Shown: one piece after another, positions 26,869 through 36,300 of the stretch
How positions within the stretch are numbered: position 1 is the first letter of the stretch
Layout of the letters: each line of letters opens with the position of its first letter
From: Deinococcus sp. JMULE3
Lineage (GTDB): Bacteria; Deinococcota; Deinococci; Deinococcales; Deinococcaceae
Length of the DNA: 64,000 nucleotides
Assembly (NCBI RefSeq): GCF_013337115.1
Contig: NZ_SGWE01000005.1
Span: 276,307 to 340,306 of the forward strand
Direction of reading: 5' to 3'
Program-made: the position numbers and the translations under genes
Notes under the pieces: generated by a model
What the model was told of the DNA's origin: nothing
Database searches by the model: none
The model's input: the letters and a program-made list of their open reading frames with translations, nothing else

Positions 26869-27801
26869 TCACTTGGCGCCGCTGAAGGCCAGCGATTCCA
26901 CGACCCGGCGGCCCAGTACGATCAGCAGCAGGAACACGGGAATGATGGCGACGAAGGTTCCAGCCATCAGTCCGGTCCAGTCGGGCGCGCCCTGTGGCGT
27001 CTGGGTTTTGAAGACCTGCAGCGCTACCGGCAGCGTGTACGCGGCCTCGTCACGGGCGATCAGGAAGGGCCAGAAGAACTCGTTCCACATGCCGATGGTG
27101 GTCAGGATGCCCAGCGTGATCAGCGGTCCCTGGCTCATGGGGAGCGTGATGCGCCAGAAGATGGTGAGGGGGCCGGCGCCGTCCAGGTAGGCGGCTTCCT
27201 CGGTCTCGCGGGGCAGGGACAGGAAGAACTGCCGCAGGAAGAACACGGCGAACGGCGACATCAGGACGAAGGGCGCGACCATGCCGGGCATGGTGTTCAG
27301 CAGGCCCAGGTTCTTGATGGTCACGAAGTTGGGGATGGACAGCACGATGGCTGGGATCATCAGCGCGATCAGGAACAGGGTGAAGATGGCGTCCCGGCCG
27401 GGGAATTTCAGGCGGGCGAAGGCGTAGGCGGCCATGGCCGAGAAGAACGTCTGGCCGATCACGATGATGAAGGTGAAGACGGCGCTGTTCTGCATGGCCC
27501 GCGCGAAGCTGATGGAGCTGCCGGACCCGCCGGCGGCCTGCGCGGCTTCGGGGCTCAGCAGGCCCAGGACGCGCTGGAAGTTGATCAGGGTGGGCTGGGC
27601 GGGCCAGAGCGTGCTGGCCTCGCCGAACAGGGCCTGATTGGTGGTCAGCGCCGTTTTTAGAACGATAAATATTGGGAACACGGAGATCACGATCATGACC
27701 GCCAGGGACACCCAGGCCAGTGCGCGGCCCGGCGTGAGCCGCGTGCGGCGGCGCGCGGGAGCAGGAAGAGCGGAAGCGGAAGCGGGGGGAACCGTGGTCA
27801 T
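26869..27801 (-). CDS. CUT1 ABC transporter permease (MalG type)
   Basis: A 310-residue six-segment inner-membrane permease. The EAA loop is 'EEAAYLDGAGPLTIFWRITLPMSQGP' in essence, and the first membrane segment is 'VSLAVMIVISVFPIFIVLKTAL'. 'AAGGAG' lies 7 nt before the ATG. It sits between the binding-protein gene and the MalF-type permease in the second sugar operon. As in the pectin operon, no ATPase gene is present. Confidence 0.92.
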   Translation of the reverse strand: MTTVPPASASALPAPARRRTRLTPGRALAWVSLAVMIVISVFPIFIVLKTALTTNQALFGEASTLWPAQPTLINFQRVLGLLSPEAAQAAGGSGSSISFARAMQNSAVFTFIIVIGQTFFSAMAAYAFARLKFPGRDAIFTLFLIALMIPAIVLSIPNFVTIKNLGLLNTMPGMVAPFVLMSPFAVFFLRQFFLSLPRETEEAAYLDGAGPLTIFWRITLPMSQGPLITLGILTTIGMWNEFFWPFLIARDEAAYTLPVALQVFKTQTPQGAPDWTGLMAGTFVAIIPVFLLLIVLGRRVVESLAFSGAK

Positions 27802-27859
27802 TTCAGAACTCCTTGACGTGGGAGGCGGTCGACGCGGCCAGCCTGGTGGGCGGCGCAGG

Positions 27860-28786
27860 TCAGTCCAGGTCGGATTCGTTGGCCCGCAGCAGGCGCATCT
27901 GCATCAGCGTGAAGAACACCAGCAGCGCGAACAGCAGCATGCTCATGGCGGTCGCGTAGCCCATCTTGAAGAAGGAAAAAGCGTTCTGGTAGATGTAGTA
28001 CACCAGCACCTTGGTCGAATCGACCGGGCCGCCCTGCGTGGTCACGGCCACCGTATCGAAAATCTGGAACGACCCGATCACCGACGTGACCAGCACGAAC
28101 ACCGTCACCGGGCGCAGCAGCGGCAGCGTGATCCGCCAGAACGTGCGGCCCTCACTGGCCCCGTCGATCGCGGCGGCCTCGTACACCGAGCGCGGAATGG
28201 CCTGCAAGCCCGCGTAGAACAGCAGCGCGTTGAACCCCACGTGCTTCCAGATGTTCACCATGGCAATTGTCGGAATGGCCTGATCCGCCCCCGTGAAGAA
28301 CGCCTGCTTGCCCAGCGGCGTGGCCGCCAGCCACTGATTCACGATGCCCAGCAGCGGGTCGAGCATCCACAGGAAGATCAGGCCGACCAGCACGTTCGAC
28401 AGCAGGTAAGGCACGATCAGCAGGCCCTTGACGAACATGCTTTTCACCAGGCGGTCCATCGCCACGGCCAGCACAATGGCCAGCAGCGTCTGCAGCGGAA
28501 TGTTCCACGCGACGTACTTCAGGGTGATGCCCAGCGACCGCCAGAACTGCGGGTCACGGAGGGCCTGATCGTAGTTCGCCAGTCCCACGTTGTTCGGGGC
28601 GCTCAGCAGGTTCCAGTCCGTGAAACTGATCTGCAGGCCGCGTAGCGCCGGGTAGAGGTAGAACACGGCGAACCCGATCAGGGCCGGCAGGATGAACAGG
28701 TACCCCACCAGTGCCTGAGAGCGGTTCCGGTGACGGCGGGCTGCAGCCTGAGCGGCGTGTGGAGCTTCATGGGTACCGGTGGTCAT
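27860..28786 (-). CDS. CUT1 ABC transporter permease (MalF type)
   Basis: A 308-residue inner-membrane permease with six predicted membrane segments ('LVGYLFILPALIGFAVFYLYP' first) and the EAA loop 'YEAAAIDGASEGRTFWRITLP'. The ATG at 28786 is chosen because 'AGGAGA' stands 4 nt upstream; the frame is open further upstream but enters a low-complexity Pro/Ser stretch that is unlikely to be translated. It partners the MalG-type permease. Confidence 0.92.
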   Translation of the reverse strand: MTTGTHEAPHAAQAAARRHRNRSQALVGYLFILPALIGFAVFYLYPALRGLQISFTDWNLLSAPNNVGLANYDQALRDPQFWRSLGITLKYVAWNIPLQTLLAIVLAVAMDRLVKSMFVKGLLIVPYLLSNVLVGLIFLWMLDPLLGIVNQWLAATPLGKQAFFTGADQAIPTIAMVNIWKHVGFNALLFYAGLQAIPRSVYEAAAIDGASEGRTFWRITLPLLRPVTVFVLVTSVIGSFQIFDTVAVTTQGGPVDSTKVLVYYIYQNAFSFFKMGYATAMSMLLFALLVFFTLMQMRLLRANESDLD

Positions 28787-28886
28787 ACGTTCTCCTGTGG
28801 TGGGGGGTCCGGGTGCCGGGTCTGGAGGGAGCCCGGTGCTGTTCCGGGCGGACGGAGGCGCAGACACGTCCTGTCCGGGGAGAGTG

Positions 28887-29888
28887 TCAGCTGGAGTCCC
28901 GCACGACCAATTCGGTCGGGAAGCACCGGGCGGGCTGATCCTCACCGGTCTCGATCAGGTTCAGCAGGTCCTGCACGGCGGCGCGCGCCATGGCCTCATG
29001 CGGTACGCGCACCGTGGTCAGGCGGGGCGTGGTGTACAGCGTGAACTCGAAATCGTCGAAGCCACTGATCGCCAGCGTACCCGGCACGTCAATACCCAGC
29101 TGATGTGCGGCCAGCAGCGCCCCGGCCGCCATGCGGTCGTTTCCGGCCAGGATCGCGTCCGGGGCGTCACCCTGAAGCAGCGTGCGGGCGGCCCGTTCGC
29201 CGCTGTCGAACGACCAGTCGCCGTTCACCACGCGGCCCCGAAGGCCCAGTTCCTGCACGGACGCCAGAAACTGCTCGTGGCGTTCCACGCCGGAACTGCC
29301 GGGGTCCGCCAGTGGGATGATCAGTGCCAGATCACGGCGGCCCTGCGCGGCGTGGTGGGCGACCAGTTCACGCATGCCGCCCCGGTAGTCGGCGAACACG
29401 GTGTTCACGAGGGTGTCGTCGAAATGCTGATCGAACATGACGCTGCTCATGCCCCACTCGCGGGTGGTGCGCCACTGCTGCGCCGTCATGTTCTGGCCCA
29501 CGATCACCGAGCCGCCCATCTGGCGCTGCAGGAAGCGCTGGCGCAACCGGTCGAAGGTCTCCGGCTGCTCTCCGAGCAGGAAGGCCACGTTCATGGTGTA
29601 GCCGCGCAGGTCGGCCTCAGCCACGAAGGACGACTGGATCAGGTTGCGGTAGGGGTCGGCAATCTGGTCGGCGTCGTGGTTGTAGAAGGCGCAGCACAGC
29701 GCGGTGATGCGCGCCTCCCGCAACGCCTTGGCGGCCACATTGGGGTGGTAGTCCAGTTCGGCCACGGCCTTCAGGACGCGCTGGCGGGTGGCGGGCCTGA
29801 CGTGCGGGTGGTCGTTCAGGACGTTGGAGACGGTCTGGTGAGATACGCCGGCGTGCGCAGCGACGTCTTTCAGGGTGGCCTGGGACAT
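28887..29888 (-). CDS. LacI-family regulator of the galactoside operon
   Basis: A 333-residue LacI/GalR regulator. The helix-turn-helix is 'TLKDVAAHAGVSHQTVSNVL' with the hinge 'NVAAKALREARIT'. The effector domain includes 'GGSVIVGQNM', 'AILAGNDRMAAGALLAAHQL' and 'AISGFDDFEFT'. It is the first gene of the leftward galactoside operon. Its own promoter carries a site (29941-29953) that matches the operator core inside the operon, so autoregulation plus control of the transporter and GH4 genes is the simplest reading. Confidence 0.92.
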   Translation of the reverse strand: MSQATLKDVAAHAGVSHQTVSNVLNDHPHVRPATRQRVLKAVAELDYHPNVAAKALREARITALCCAFYNHDADQIADPYRNLIQSSFVAEADLRGYTMNVAFLLGEQPETFDRLRQRFLQRQMGGSVIVGQNMTAQQWRTTREWGMSSVMFDQHFDDTLVNTVFADYRGGMRELVAHHAAQGRRDLALIIPLADPGSSGVERHEQFLASVQELGLRGRVVNGDWSFDSGERAARTLLQGDAPDAILAGNDRMAAGALLAAHQLGIDVPGTLAISGFDDFEFTLYTTPRLTTVRVPHEAMARAAVQDLLNLIETGEDQPARCFPTELVVRDSS

Positions 29889-29940
29889 GGGGGTTCTCCG
29901 GCAGGTAAAAGGAATGGACGGGAGCAGATCTCCCGACTGA

Positions 29941-29953
29941 TTTGAACGTTAAA
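29941..29953. promoter_or_regulatory. Operator TTTGAACGTTAAA
   Basis: Palindromic around AACGTT. It lies just downstream of the -10 box of the LacI promoter, at the expected transcription start, and shares its core with 25372-25388. Confidence 0.65.
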
Positions 29954-29955
29954 AA

Positions 29956-29984
29956 AATCTAACATAAGATTTCGCTCCTGTCAA
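29956..29984 (-). promoter_or_regulatory. Promoter of the galactoside operon
   Basis: Minus strand: consensus TTGACA, a 17-nt spacer, TAGATT. The best sigma-A match in the window. The -35 sits at the very edge of the transposase remnant to its right. Confidence 0.75.
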
Positions 29985-29998
29985 TTTGATCTGCCCCC

Positions 29999-30741
29999 CG
30001 AAAAGTCGACCTCACCAGCATCCCCAAGACCGGCCAGAAGCTTCCCGCTGTTCGCGTGCAGGGCGGCGTCCACGGCATTCACCTCGTGGTCCTGTATGTC
30101 GTGTACGGCACACTCAAGTTTCCGGTCGGGTATCGCGCGTGGCTCGCCTTGGATCTCCTCGCCACCGTTCCACAGCCGATCCGGCGGCGATTCGACGTGT
30201 GCGTGCTGGCGGACAGCGGGTTCGAGTCCGCGACGTTCCTGCAGGGCGTGCGGGATGAGGGGTCCGAGTTCGTCGTGGGTGTTCGGTCGAATCGGCGCAC
30301 CGATCACTCAGGTCGAGTGACCGTGAGTGACTGCGAGCACGGCAGCTGGCTGTCGCTCCACAACTGGCCGTGGGAGGTCGTGACGTTGGCCCGATTTGAC
30401 CGGGGCGACCGGACCTTCTTCTCGGTGTCGCCAGAGAGGGAAAACGTCGGTGGGCGATCGAATCCTTCTTCAAGGAATCCAAGCATCAGTTCGGGTTGAA
30501 CCAGTTCGCTCTTCATACCGCTCAGGGGCTGGATCGCTGGGTGTTCCTGGTGTGTGCGGCGTTCACGCTGACCGTGCTGTGCGCCGGAGGAGGAAAAACG
30601 CTGGAAGAGGATGCCAGGCTGGCGGCGCAGATCGCACTGCCTGCACTGGTCGTTGTGCGGCTGATGATCGAGGTCCAGCGACACGAGGAATTGCTGCGCC
30701 AGCACGGCTATTCAGTCCATCTATCCAGGTGCAGGATCTGA
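29999..30741 (+). pseudogene. Truncated, frameshifted IS4-type transposase
   Basis: The catalytic core of a DDE transposase of the IS4 group. It begins without a start ('[20 protein letters not shown]') and includes '[13 protein letters not shown]' with the second catalytic Asp. It then shifts frame near 30440-30450 to '[20 protein letters not shown]', which carries the catalytic Glu, and ends 'LDRWVFLVCAAFTLTVL..'. The N-terminal third and the terminal inverted repeats are missing, so the element is dead. Confidence 0.8.
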
Positions 30742-30763
30742 GTACTGCACTCTTGACAGATCA

Positions 30764-31135
30764 GTCTCGTCGATGAGTTTGCTGGCGCGTTTTTCGAGGA
30801 GTTTGTGCTCAAGACCTGTTGCGTAGTGGTGGGTCAAATTTAGGAAAAGGCCGTCAATGACAGCTAGAACCGCCCAATATTGTACTCAGTCAAGGAAGCG
30901 GTAATTTTGGGCGACTCGGACGACGCTTCTGAGGCCGCGCCTCGTTACCGCGCAACAGTTCTTCACTCAGGGCGTGGGTGATCGTCATGCGTTCAGTGGA
31001 CACCGGCAGGGACCTCCGGGTCGGACGAGAACACTCGGGACGGGGCGGCGCGGTGTGGCCTGGCGGCGGGATGACGCGGGAAGACGAACCCTACCGGGCG
31101 CGCAGGCCAGCGGTCAAGTGCGTCATTACCTGACG
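30764..31135. repeat. Degenerate copy of the 20320-20550 region (gene start plus divergent promoter)
   Basis: From GTCTCGTCGATGAGTTT onward this stretch repeats the first about 28 codons of the coiled-coil gene (minus strand) and about 130 nt upstream of it, with scattered substitutions. The copy is split by a 150-bp insertion at 30813-30962. Long identical runs remain, for example across 30975-31050. The gene fragment is a pseudogene. Confidence 0.85.
30813..30962. mobile_element. 150-bp MITE inserted in the duplicated promoter region
   Basis: Terminal inverted repeats AGACCTGTTGCG / CGCAACAGTTCT (11 of 12 matching) are flanked by a TCA target duplication (30810-30812 and 30963-30965). The intact ancestral sequence at 20365-20375 shows a single TCA, proving insertion. 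No coding capacity; the interior is AT-richer than its surroundings. The ends and TNA-type target suggest mobilisation by an IS427-group IS5-family transposase. Confidence 0.85.
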
Positions 31136-31173
31136 TGCCCTTGTGTTCATGTGAACCGTACAGGAGGGACCTC

Positions 31174-31818
31174 ATGCTGCCCGGACCGCCCGTCTATATC
31201 GCCTGCACGCACTGCGCCGCCCCCGCCCATTACCGCCTGTTCCTGTCCTGGAACACCTTCGGAGTGACGGTATGGACGGACGGCGTGAACCTCGCCCCCA
31301 TGACCCCGATCTTCACCTGGGTCACCCGCTGCTCTACCTGCGGAGGCTACTACTGGCTGGAGGACGCCGACGAACTCCCGTTCGACCCGGATCGCCCCTT
31401 CCCGCCCGAGGTTCACCGCCTCAACGCCGACGACTACCTGGGAGCGATCGACGCCGGACTGGCCGACGACGCTCGGGGATTCGACCTGAAGGTCTGGGCA
31501 TGGCAGCGGTATAACGACGCCTTCCGTGACCGGCCGCCTGGGAGCTGCGCGCCACCGGTGACTGGCCGATACCGCGCCCTGATCGAGGAACTGAGTGATT
31601 TCACGCCTGTCACGGTCAACGATCAGCTGTTCCGTGCTGAACTCACCCGCTCTCTGGGCCGGTTCTCGGAGGCGTCGACCATGTTGATGTCGATCACCGG
31701 TGAGCGGAGCGTGCCGTACGTGGCGGTGATGAGGGCGCGGTGCGCCGCGCAGGACCCTGGCGTGGCCAGGGTGCCAGGCGGGCGCCACCCGGTCTGGCAG
31801 GACCACGACGACCGCTGA
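31174..31818 (+). CDS. Hypothetical protein with two CxxC pairs
   Basis: A 214-residue protein of unknown function. Two CxxC pairs ('ACTHCAAPA' and 'TRCSTCGGYYWL', about 45 residues apart) flank 'NTFGVTVWTDGVNLAPMTP' and suggest a zinc-binding module. A helical region ends in a TPR-like 'FRAELTRSLGRFSEASTMLM'. The last about 30 residues are Pro/Arg/His-rich and look like a frameshifted or truncated tail. The ATG has 'AGGAGGG' 6 nt upstream. It sits immediately behind the duplicated divergent promoter, in the position taken by the McrC-like gene at the other copy. Confidence 0.6.
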   Translation: MLPGPPVYIACTHCAAPAHYRLFLSWNTFGVTVWTDGVNLAPMTPIFTWVTRCSTCGGYYWLEDADELPFDPDRPFPPEVHRLNADDYLGAIDAGLADDARGFDLKVWAWQRYNDAFRDRPPGSCAPPVTGRYRALIEELSDFTPVTVNDQLFRAELTRSLGRFSEASTMLMSITGERSVPYVAVMRARCAAQDPGVARVPGGRHPVWQDHDDR

Positions 31819-31907
31819 CAGTGGTTTCCAGTTCCACCCTGGGGCGACAACCACGCCCTCCAATTCCACTTCCAGCCGCTGTCTTTTTCAGATGCTCGCT
31901 CTGCTCG

Positions 31908-31944
31908 TTCAGGAGTATTGAAAGCTCCCTTCGATACTCCTGAA
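31908..31944 (+). terminator. 11-bp hairpin downstream of the CxxC protein gene
   Basis: TTCAGGAGTAT and its exact complement around a 15-nt loop, 90 nt after the stop codon. A probable terminator upstream of the tubulin-like operon; the surrounding 31819-32033 stretch shows no gene. Confidence 0.5.
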
Positions 31945-32033
31945 TTCTGCTGTGAGGCCTCCCCCTTCTGAACCGATTGAGACATTTTCGACAGGGTGGG
32001 GGTATCGCCCCCCCTGCGGTGCCACATGTGCGC

Positions 32034-32062
32034 CTGACTGCACCTGGACAGCTGCCTATGAT
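32034..32062 (+). promoter_or_regulatory. Promoter of the tubulin-like operon
   Basis: CTGACT (-35), a 17-nt spacer, TATGAT (-10), 44 nt before the first gene. The only convincing promoter found for the five-gene operon. Confidence 0.55.
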
Positions 32063-32105
32063 GGCGCGCAGCACACTCCGGCTCACTTCATGAGGACACG
32101 CTGAG

Positions 32106-33347
32106 ATGAATACTAGATACCTCCTTCCGCCTCTGCTCCTCCTCGGTTCCGCGCAAGGCGCCACACCCACCGTGAACGCCGCCCTCCTCAACGAACAGGC
32201 CGAACGTCTCTACCGCGAGATCGACACGGCCGTCTCCGCCGCAGGTGGAAACCTCGACGGGCAGCACATCCACCTTGCCGTCGCCTTCAGCACCGGCCAC
32301 TTCGCCCGTGACCCCCGCATGGCCGAGGCCGCGCGCGTCATCGCGTCCGACCTCGCCCAGCAGCACCTCGTGGACGGCGACCAGCTCAGCTCCTACGCCT
32401 GGGAACAGCGCCTCTGGCCGCACGCGGGCGAGTCCCTCAATCCACTCAAGATCACCCGCGACCGCGCGGCCCTGCGCGCCAACTTCCAGAACCTCTGGCC
32501 CCGCACCGCCCAGGCTGGCAGCGAAGGCGGCCACGACACCGAGGCGGTCATCACCGAACTGGCCCAGCGCTTCGAGGGGCAGAAGGACACGGTCCTCGTG
32601 CTGCTCACCAACACCGCCGCCAGTTCCGCCGGTCGCGCCGGGGAACGCACGATCGGGGAAAACGACCCGGACTACGTGTCGGCCCTGACCCGCTGGACCC
32701 GCGTGCGCACCAACACCACCGGCGCCACCCTCTCCCTGCCGTTCGGGGAAGGCAACCGCACCCTGGACGCCGTGATCCTCACGCCGCGCGAGTTCAGCGG
32801 CGCGGCGCTCAGCCGCCCCCGCACTGAACTCCTCACCCAGCAGACCGACGCGCCCACGCCTCAACCGGCGCGGCGCATTCCCTGGCTGCCGATCCTCCTC
32901 GGCGTCGCCGCGGCCGCCGCCCTCGCCGGCCTGATCCTGGCCCGGCGCGGAAAAGGCGCGACGACCCGCCCGTCGCGGCGCGACCCCCTCACCCTGCACG
33001 TCGCGGGCCGCGCCTTCCCCCTCAAGGACAGCAAGGACGGCGACGTCATCTGCACTGTCGTCGGCCCCGGCTACCCCATCCCGCCCAGCAGCGCCCAGTA
33101 CGTCACGCTCGGCGCGGGCCTTCCCGCCATCAAGTTCCTCACCGTCTCCCGTTCCGGCACCGGACTCAAGGTCACGCCGGACCTCGACGTCACCGTCGAA
33201 GGCGACGCGCCCGCCCCCATCCCCGCCGACCGGGACGCCGAGTACACCCTGAACCTCAAGGGCCGCGCCCCCAGCAAACCCAACCTGCCGCCCCGTCCCT
33301 ACCAGACCACCCTGACCCTGGCCCTGCGCCCAGAGGAGCAACCATGA
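32106..33347 (+). CDS. Membrane-anchored VWA-like protein of the tubulin locus
   Basis: A 413-residue protein. It has a signal peptide (1-18, 'LLPPLLLLGSAQGA') and an extracytoplasmic domain (20-250) with a VWA-like core ('HIHLAVAFSTGHFARD', 'HDTEAVITELAQRF', 'TVLVLLTNT'), although a complete MIDAS is not seen. A single membrane segment lies at 259-279 ('WLPILLGVAAAAALAGLIL'), followed by a cytoplasmic beta-rich tail of about 130 residues. The tail could contact the tubulin-like protein encoded next; the ATGA overlap implies coupled synthesis. VWA proteins are reported neighbours of this tubulin-like family. Confidence 0.75.
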   Translation: MNTRYLLPPLLLLGSAQGATPTVNAALLNEQAERLYREIDTAVSAAGGNLDGQHIHLAVAFSTGHFARDPRMAEAARVIASDLAQQHLVDGDQLSSYAWEQRLWPHAGESLNPLKITRDRAALRANFQNLWPRTAQAGSEGGHDTEAVITELAQRFEGQKDTVLVLLTNTAASSAGRAGERTIGENDPDYVSALTRWTRVRTNTTGATLSLPFGEGNRTLDAVILTPREFSGAALSRPRTELLTQQTDAPTPQPARRIPWLPILLGVAAAAALAGLILARRGKGATTRPSRRDPLTLHVAGRAFPLKDSKDGDVICTVVGPGYPIPPSSAQYVTLGAGLPAIKFLTVSRSGTGLKVTPDLDVTVEGDAPAPIPADRDAEYTLNLKGRAPSKPNLPPRPYQTTLTLALRPEEQP

Positions 33348-36300
33348 GCAACACCGAAGTCACCAAGACCCTCGTCATCGGCCTGGGCAGCACCGGCACC
33401 CGCGTCGCCAACAACCTCATCCGCCGCCTCACCTGGAAGTACGGCTCCGCCGACCGCGCCCCCTGGGTGCAGTTCATGGCGATCGAGACGAATACCAACG
33501 AACCCGCGCCGATCCTGAGCCCCAGGGGCGACTTCTTCCCGATCGCACTCGACGGCAAGACGTACGGCCAGATCCTCTCCGACCCCGGCGCGCACCGGAA
33601 GATCCACCTGGAGAAATGGGCGGACATGACCACCCTCCGGCGCCTGAAGGACACCGAGGGGGGCGCCGGCAACATCCGCATGGTCGGACGCCTGACCTTC
33701 ATGATGGATCCCAACTACACGACGATCCGCCGGGCGCTGCTATCCCGGATCACCAACCTGCGTGACCTGCAGTCGAGTGGAGCGCAGGAACAGCGAGGCG
33801 CGCTGCCTGACGGCTCGAACCCCACCATCACGTTCGCGGCGGGCGGCGAGATCCGCGTCTTCATCGTGGGGACCCTCTGCGGCGGAACGGGCAGCGGCCT
33901 CCTGCCGGACTTCGGATACTTCGTCAAATCCCTGCCGCTGCGCGAAACCGAGAAGATCATCGGCATCTTCTCCCTGCCGCACCCGAACCTCACTTCCGCG
34001 ATCGCCTCGAACGCCGAGCGTCTGAAGAAGAACGCCTACACCGCCCTCGTGGAACTCAACCACTACCACCAGGGCACGCCGGACACCCTGCCGCCCATCA
34101 CGTACGCGGACGGCACGGTGGCGAACATGACCACCCAGCCGTACGACCTGCCATACCTCGTGGCACCCAGCTCGCCCACGAAGACAGGGGAGACGGAACT
34201 CAACGAACTCATCGCCGACCGGATCTACATGAATGTCGTGTCCCCGGAAGCCGATCCGTTCAGTCTCGCCGTGGACGCGCCCATGCCCGACCGGGATCAC
34301 CAGGCGCACGTCTTCAGCACCTTCGGCCTGTCCGTCGCGGAGTTCCCCGCCGATCAGATCACCGAGGCCGCCGCGAAGAAACTCCTGCACGGCGCACTGA
34401 GCGAATGGCAGCGGGGCAACCCGGAGACGGCCAGTGACCTCACCGCCGAGATCGGCCTCGACTGGGTCAGCCTGATGCCGTTCGCCCTGGACAAACCGGT
34501 CGACGAGTGGCTGCGCGACGCGACCCGCGCCGTGAACAGCGAACTCGACACCGAGAAACTGGATTTCACGCGCCTGGACCGGGCACTGTCCGAACTGCGC
34601 CGCGCTGTCGCGCCTGACGGTGGCCTGTCCGGTCAGATGCGCGCCCGGCGTGACCTGATCACGGAAGCCATCTACCAGCGCTTCACCGATCACGCCCACG
34701 AGTCCCTCCTGGACCGCATCCGTGGGCCGCAAATCCTCGCCACCGAGGTGGGCGGCCTGATCGAGTACCTGCGCGGCCTGCAGGAGGCCGCCAAGGCCAA
34801 CACGGCCGTCTCGCAGAGCGAGGCGGGCGAGGCGTGGCAGAAGGTTGACGCGGCCGTCACCCGACTGAAGGACGAGGTGAAGAAGGTCAGTTTCTTCAAC
34901 AAGAACAAGGGCAACATCCAGGGCGCGCAGCGCGACCTGCGCGACGCGGCCCGTAAGTTCGCCAAGATTCAGATGGAGTCCGCCGTGTACGCCTCCATGC
35001 AGACGTACAGCAAGCACGGCACCGTCGACTTTGGTGTGTGCGAGCACCTGGAGCGGCTGCTGCTCCAGGTCCAGTCGAACCTCACCAGCCTCAATCACCG
35101 CGTGACCGCGCTGCGTAACCGCCTCTCGAGCGACGTCGAGCGCCTGTCCGACACGGTGCCTCCGGTCAACGGTCTCGTGCTGTTCGAGCCGCGTACCACC
35201 GTGAACAGCGAGTACCGCCGCGCCCTGGAAGCCGGGAAGCAGAGCAGCATCGAGCACCTCGACAACATTGAGGCCCGTCACTACGAGCGCCTCATCCGCA
35301 GCTGGACGGACCTGCCCGGCGTGATCGTGCCGTCCTCACGGCACCTCGACAAGTCGTGGATCAATGCGTCGTTCGATCCAAAGGGCGAGTTCCTCATCCC
35401 GCAGGGCATGCTGACCCGTTTGCTGCAGGACGCTGCGCAGCCCTTCAGCCTGGTCCTCGCGCAGGAGAACGTCGTCGAGCGCCTCATGCGCGAACGTGAA
35501 CTCACGCCGGCGGTCGACGGCCGCGTCCGCAACGCCGCCGAACGGGCCCGGCCTTTCCTGGACCTGAACAAGGCGCGGGCCGTGGAAGGCAACCGCAGCC
35601 CGATCCTGGAGCGGCAGACGGTCTTCACGCCCGCCCGCACCGCGCCCAGTGACGCTGATACCTTCAAGAACCTGATCGGCTCGACATTCTCCAGTGCCAA
35701 CGCGATCTTCCGCGAGGGCAGTGATCCTACCCGAGCCCTGTTCATGGAGGAGTACTACCGCTTCCCCCTGCGCGGCCTGGACCAGGTGCTCGGTGACGGA
35801 GGCCTGCACGCCGCCGAGTGTCACGACTTCCCCACGTTCCACACCCGCCGCGACGTCCAGTGGTACGGCCTGTCGCGCCGCGAAGCGCAACTCCTCGAAG
35901 ACGCGACCGAGGCGCTGGTCGTCGGCCTGATCCTCGGTGAACTCACTGTCCGGGACGGACTGGTGCTGTCCTGGACGTCCACTGGTTTCGGGGACCGCGA
36001 TTTCCGGCGACTGCCGATCAACCTGCCGGAAGCCGCGCGCGCGCTCGCGCAGGGCGAACACGACCTCGATGGATTCAGTCTCGTGGGCGCGCTGCCCACC
36101 CTGCAGGCCCGCATCGAGCAGCACTGGAAACGCCACGACCTGAACGTGCAGGAGGGCGCGCTGGCATTCGTGCAGCAGCTCAACGAACGCCTGGCCGAGT
36201 TCTACCGTCATGGCCGTCAGGTGCAGGTGCACGGCTGGGGCGATCAGAGCTGGGCGGGCGAGCAGCTCGCGAAATTCACGGCCCGCCACACGCCGCTGCA

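Noticed and set aside
30496..30741. Separate small gene starting MNQFALHTAQGL
   Set aside because: It is the out-of-frame C-terminal part of the IS4-type transposase remnant, continuing the catalytic Glu region.
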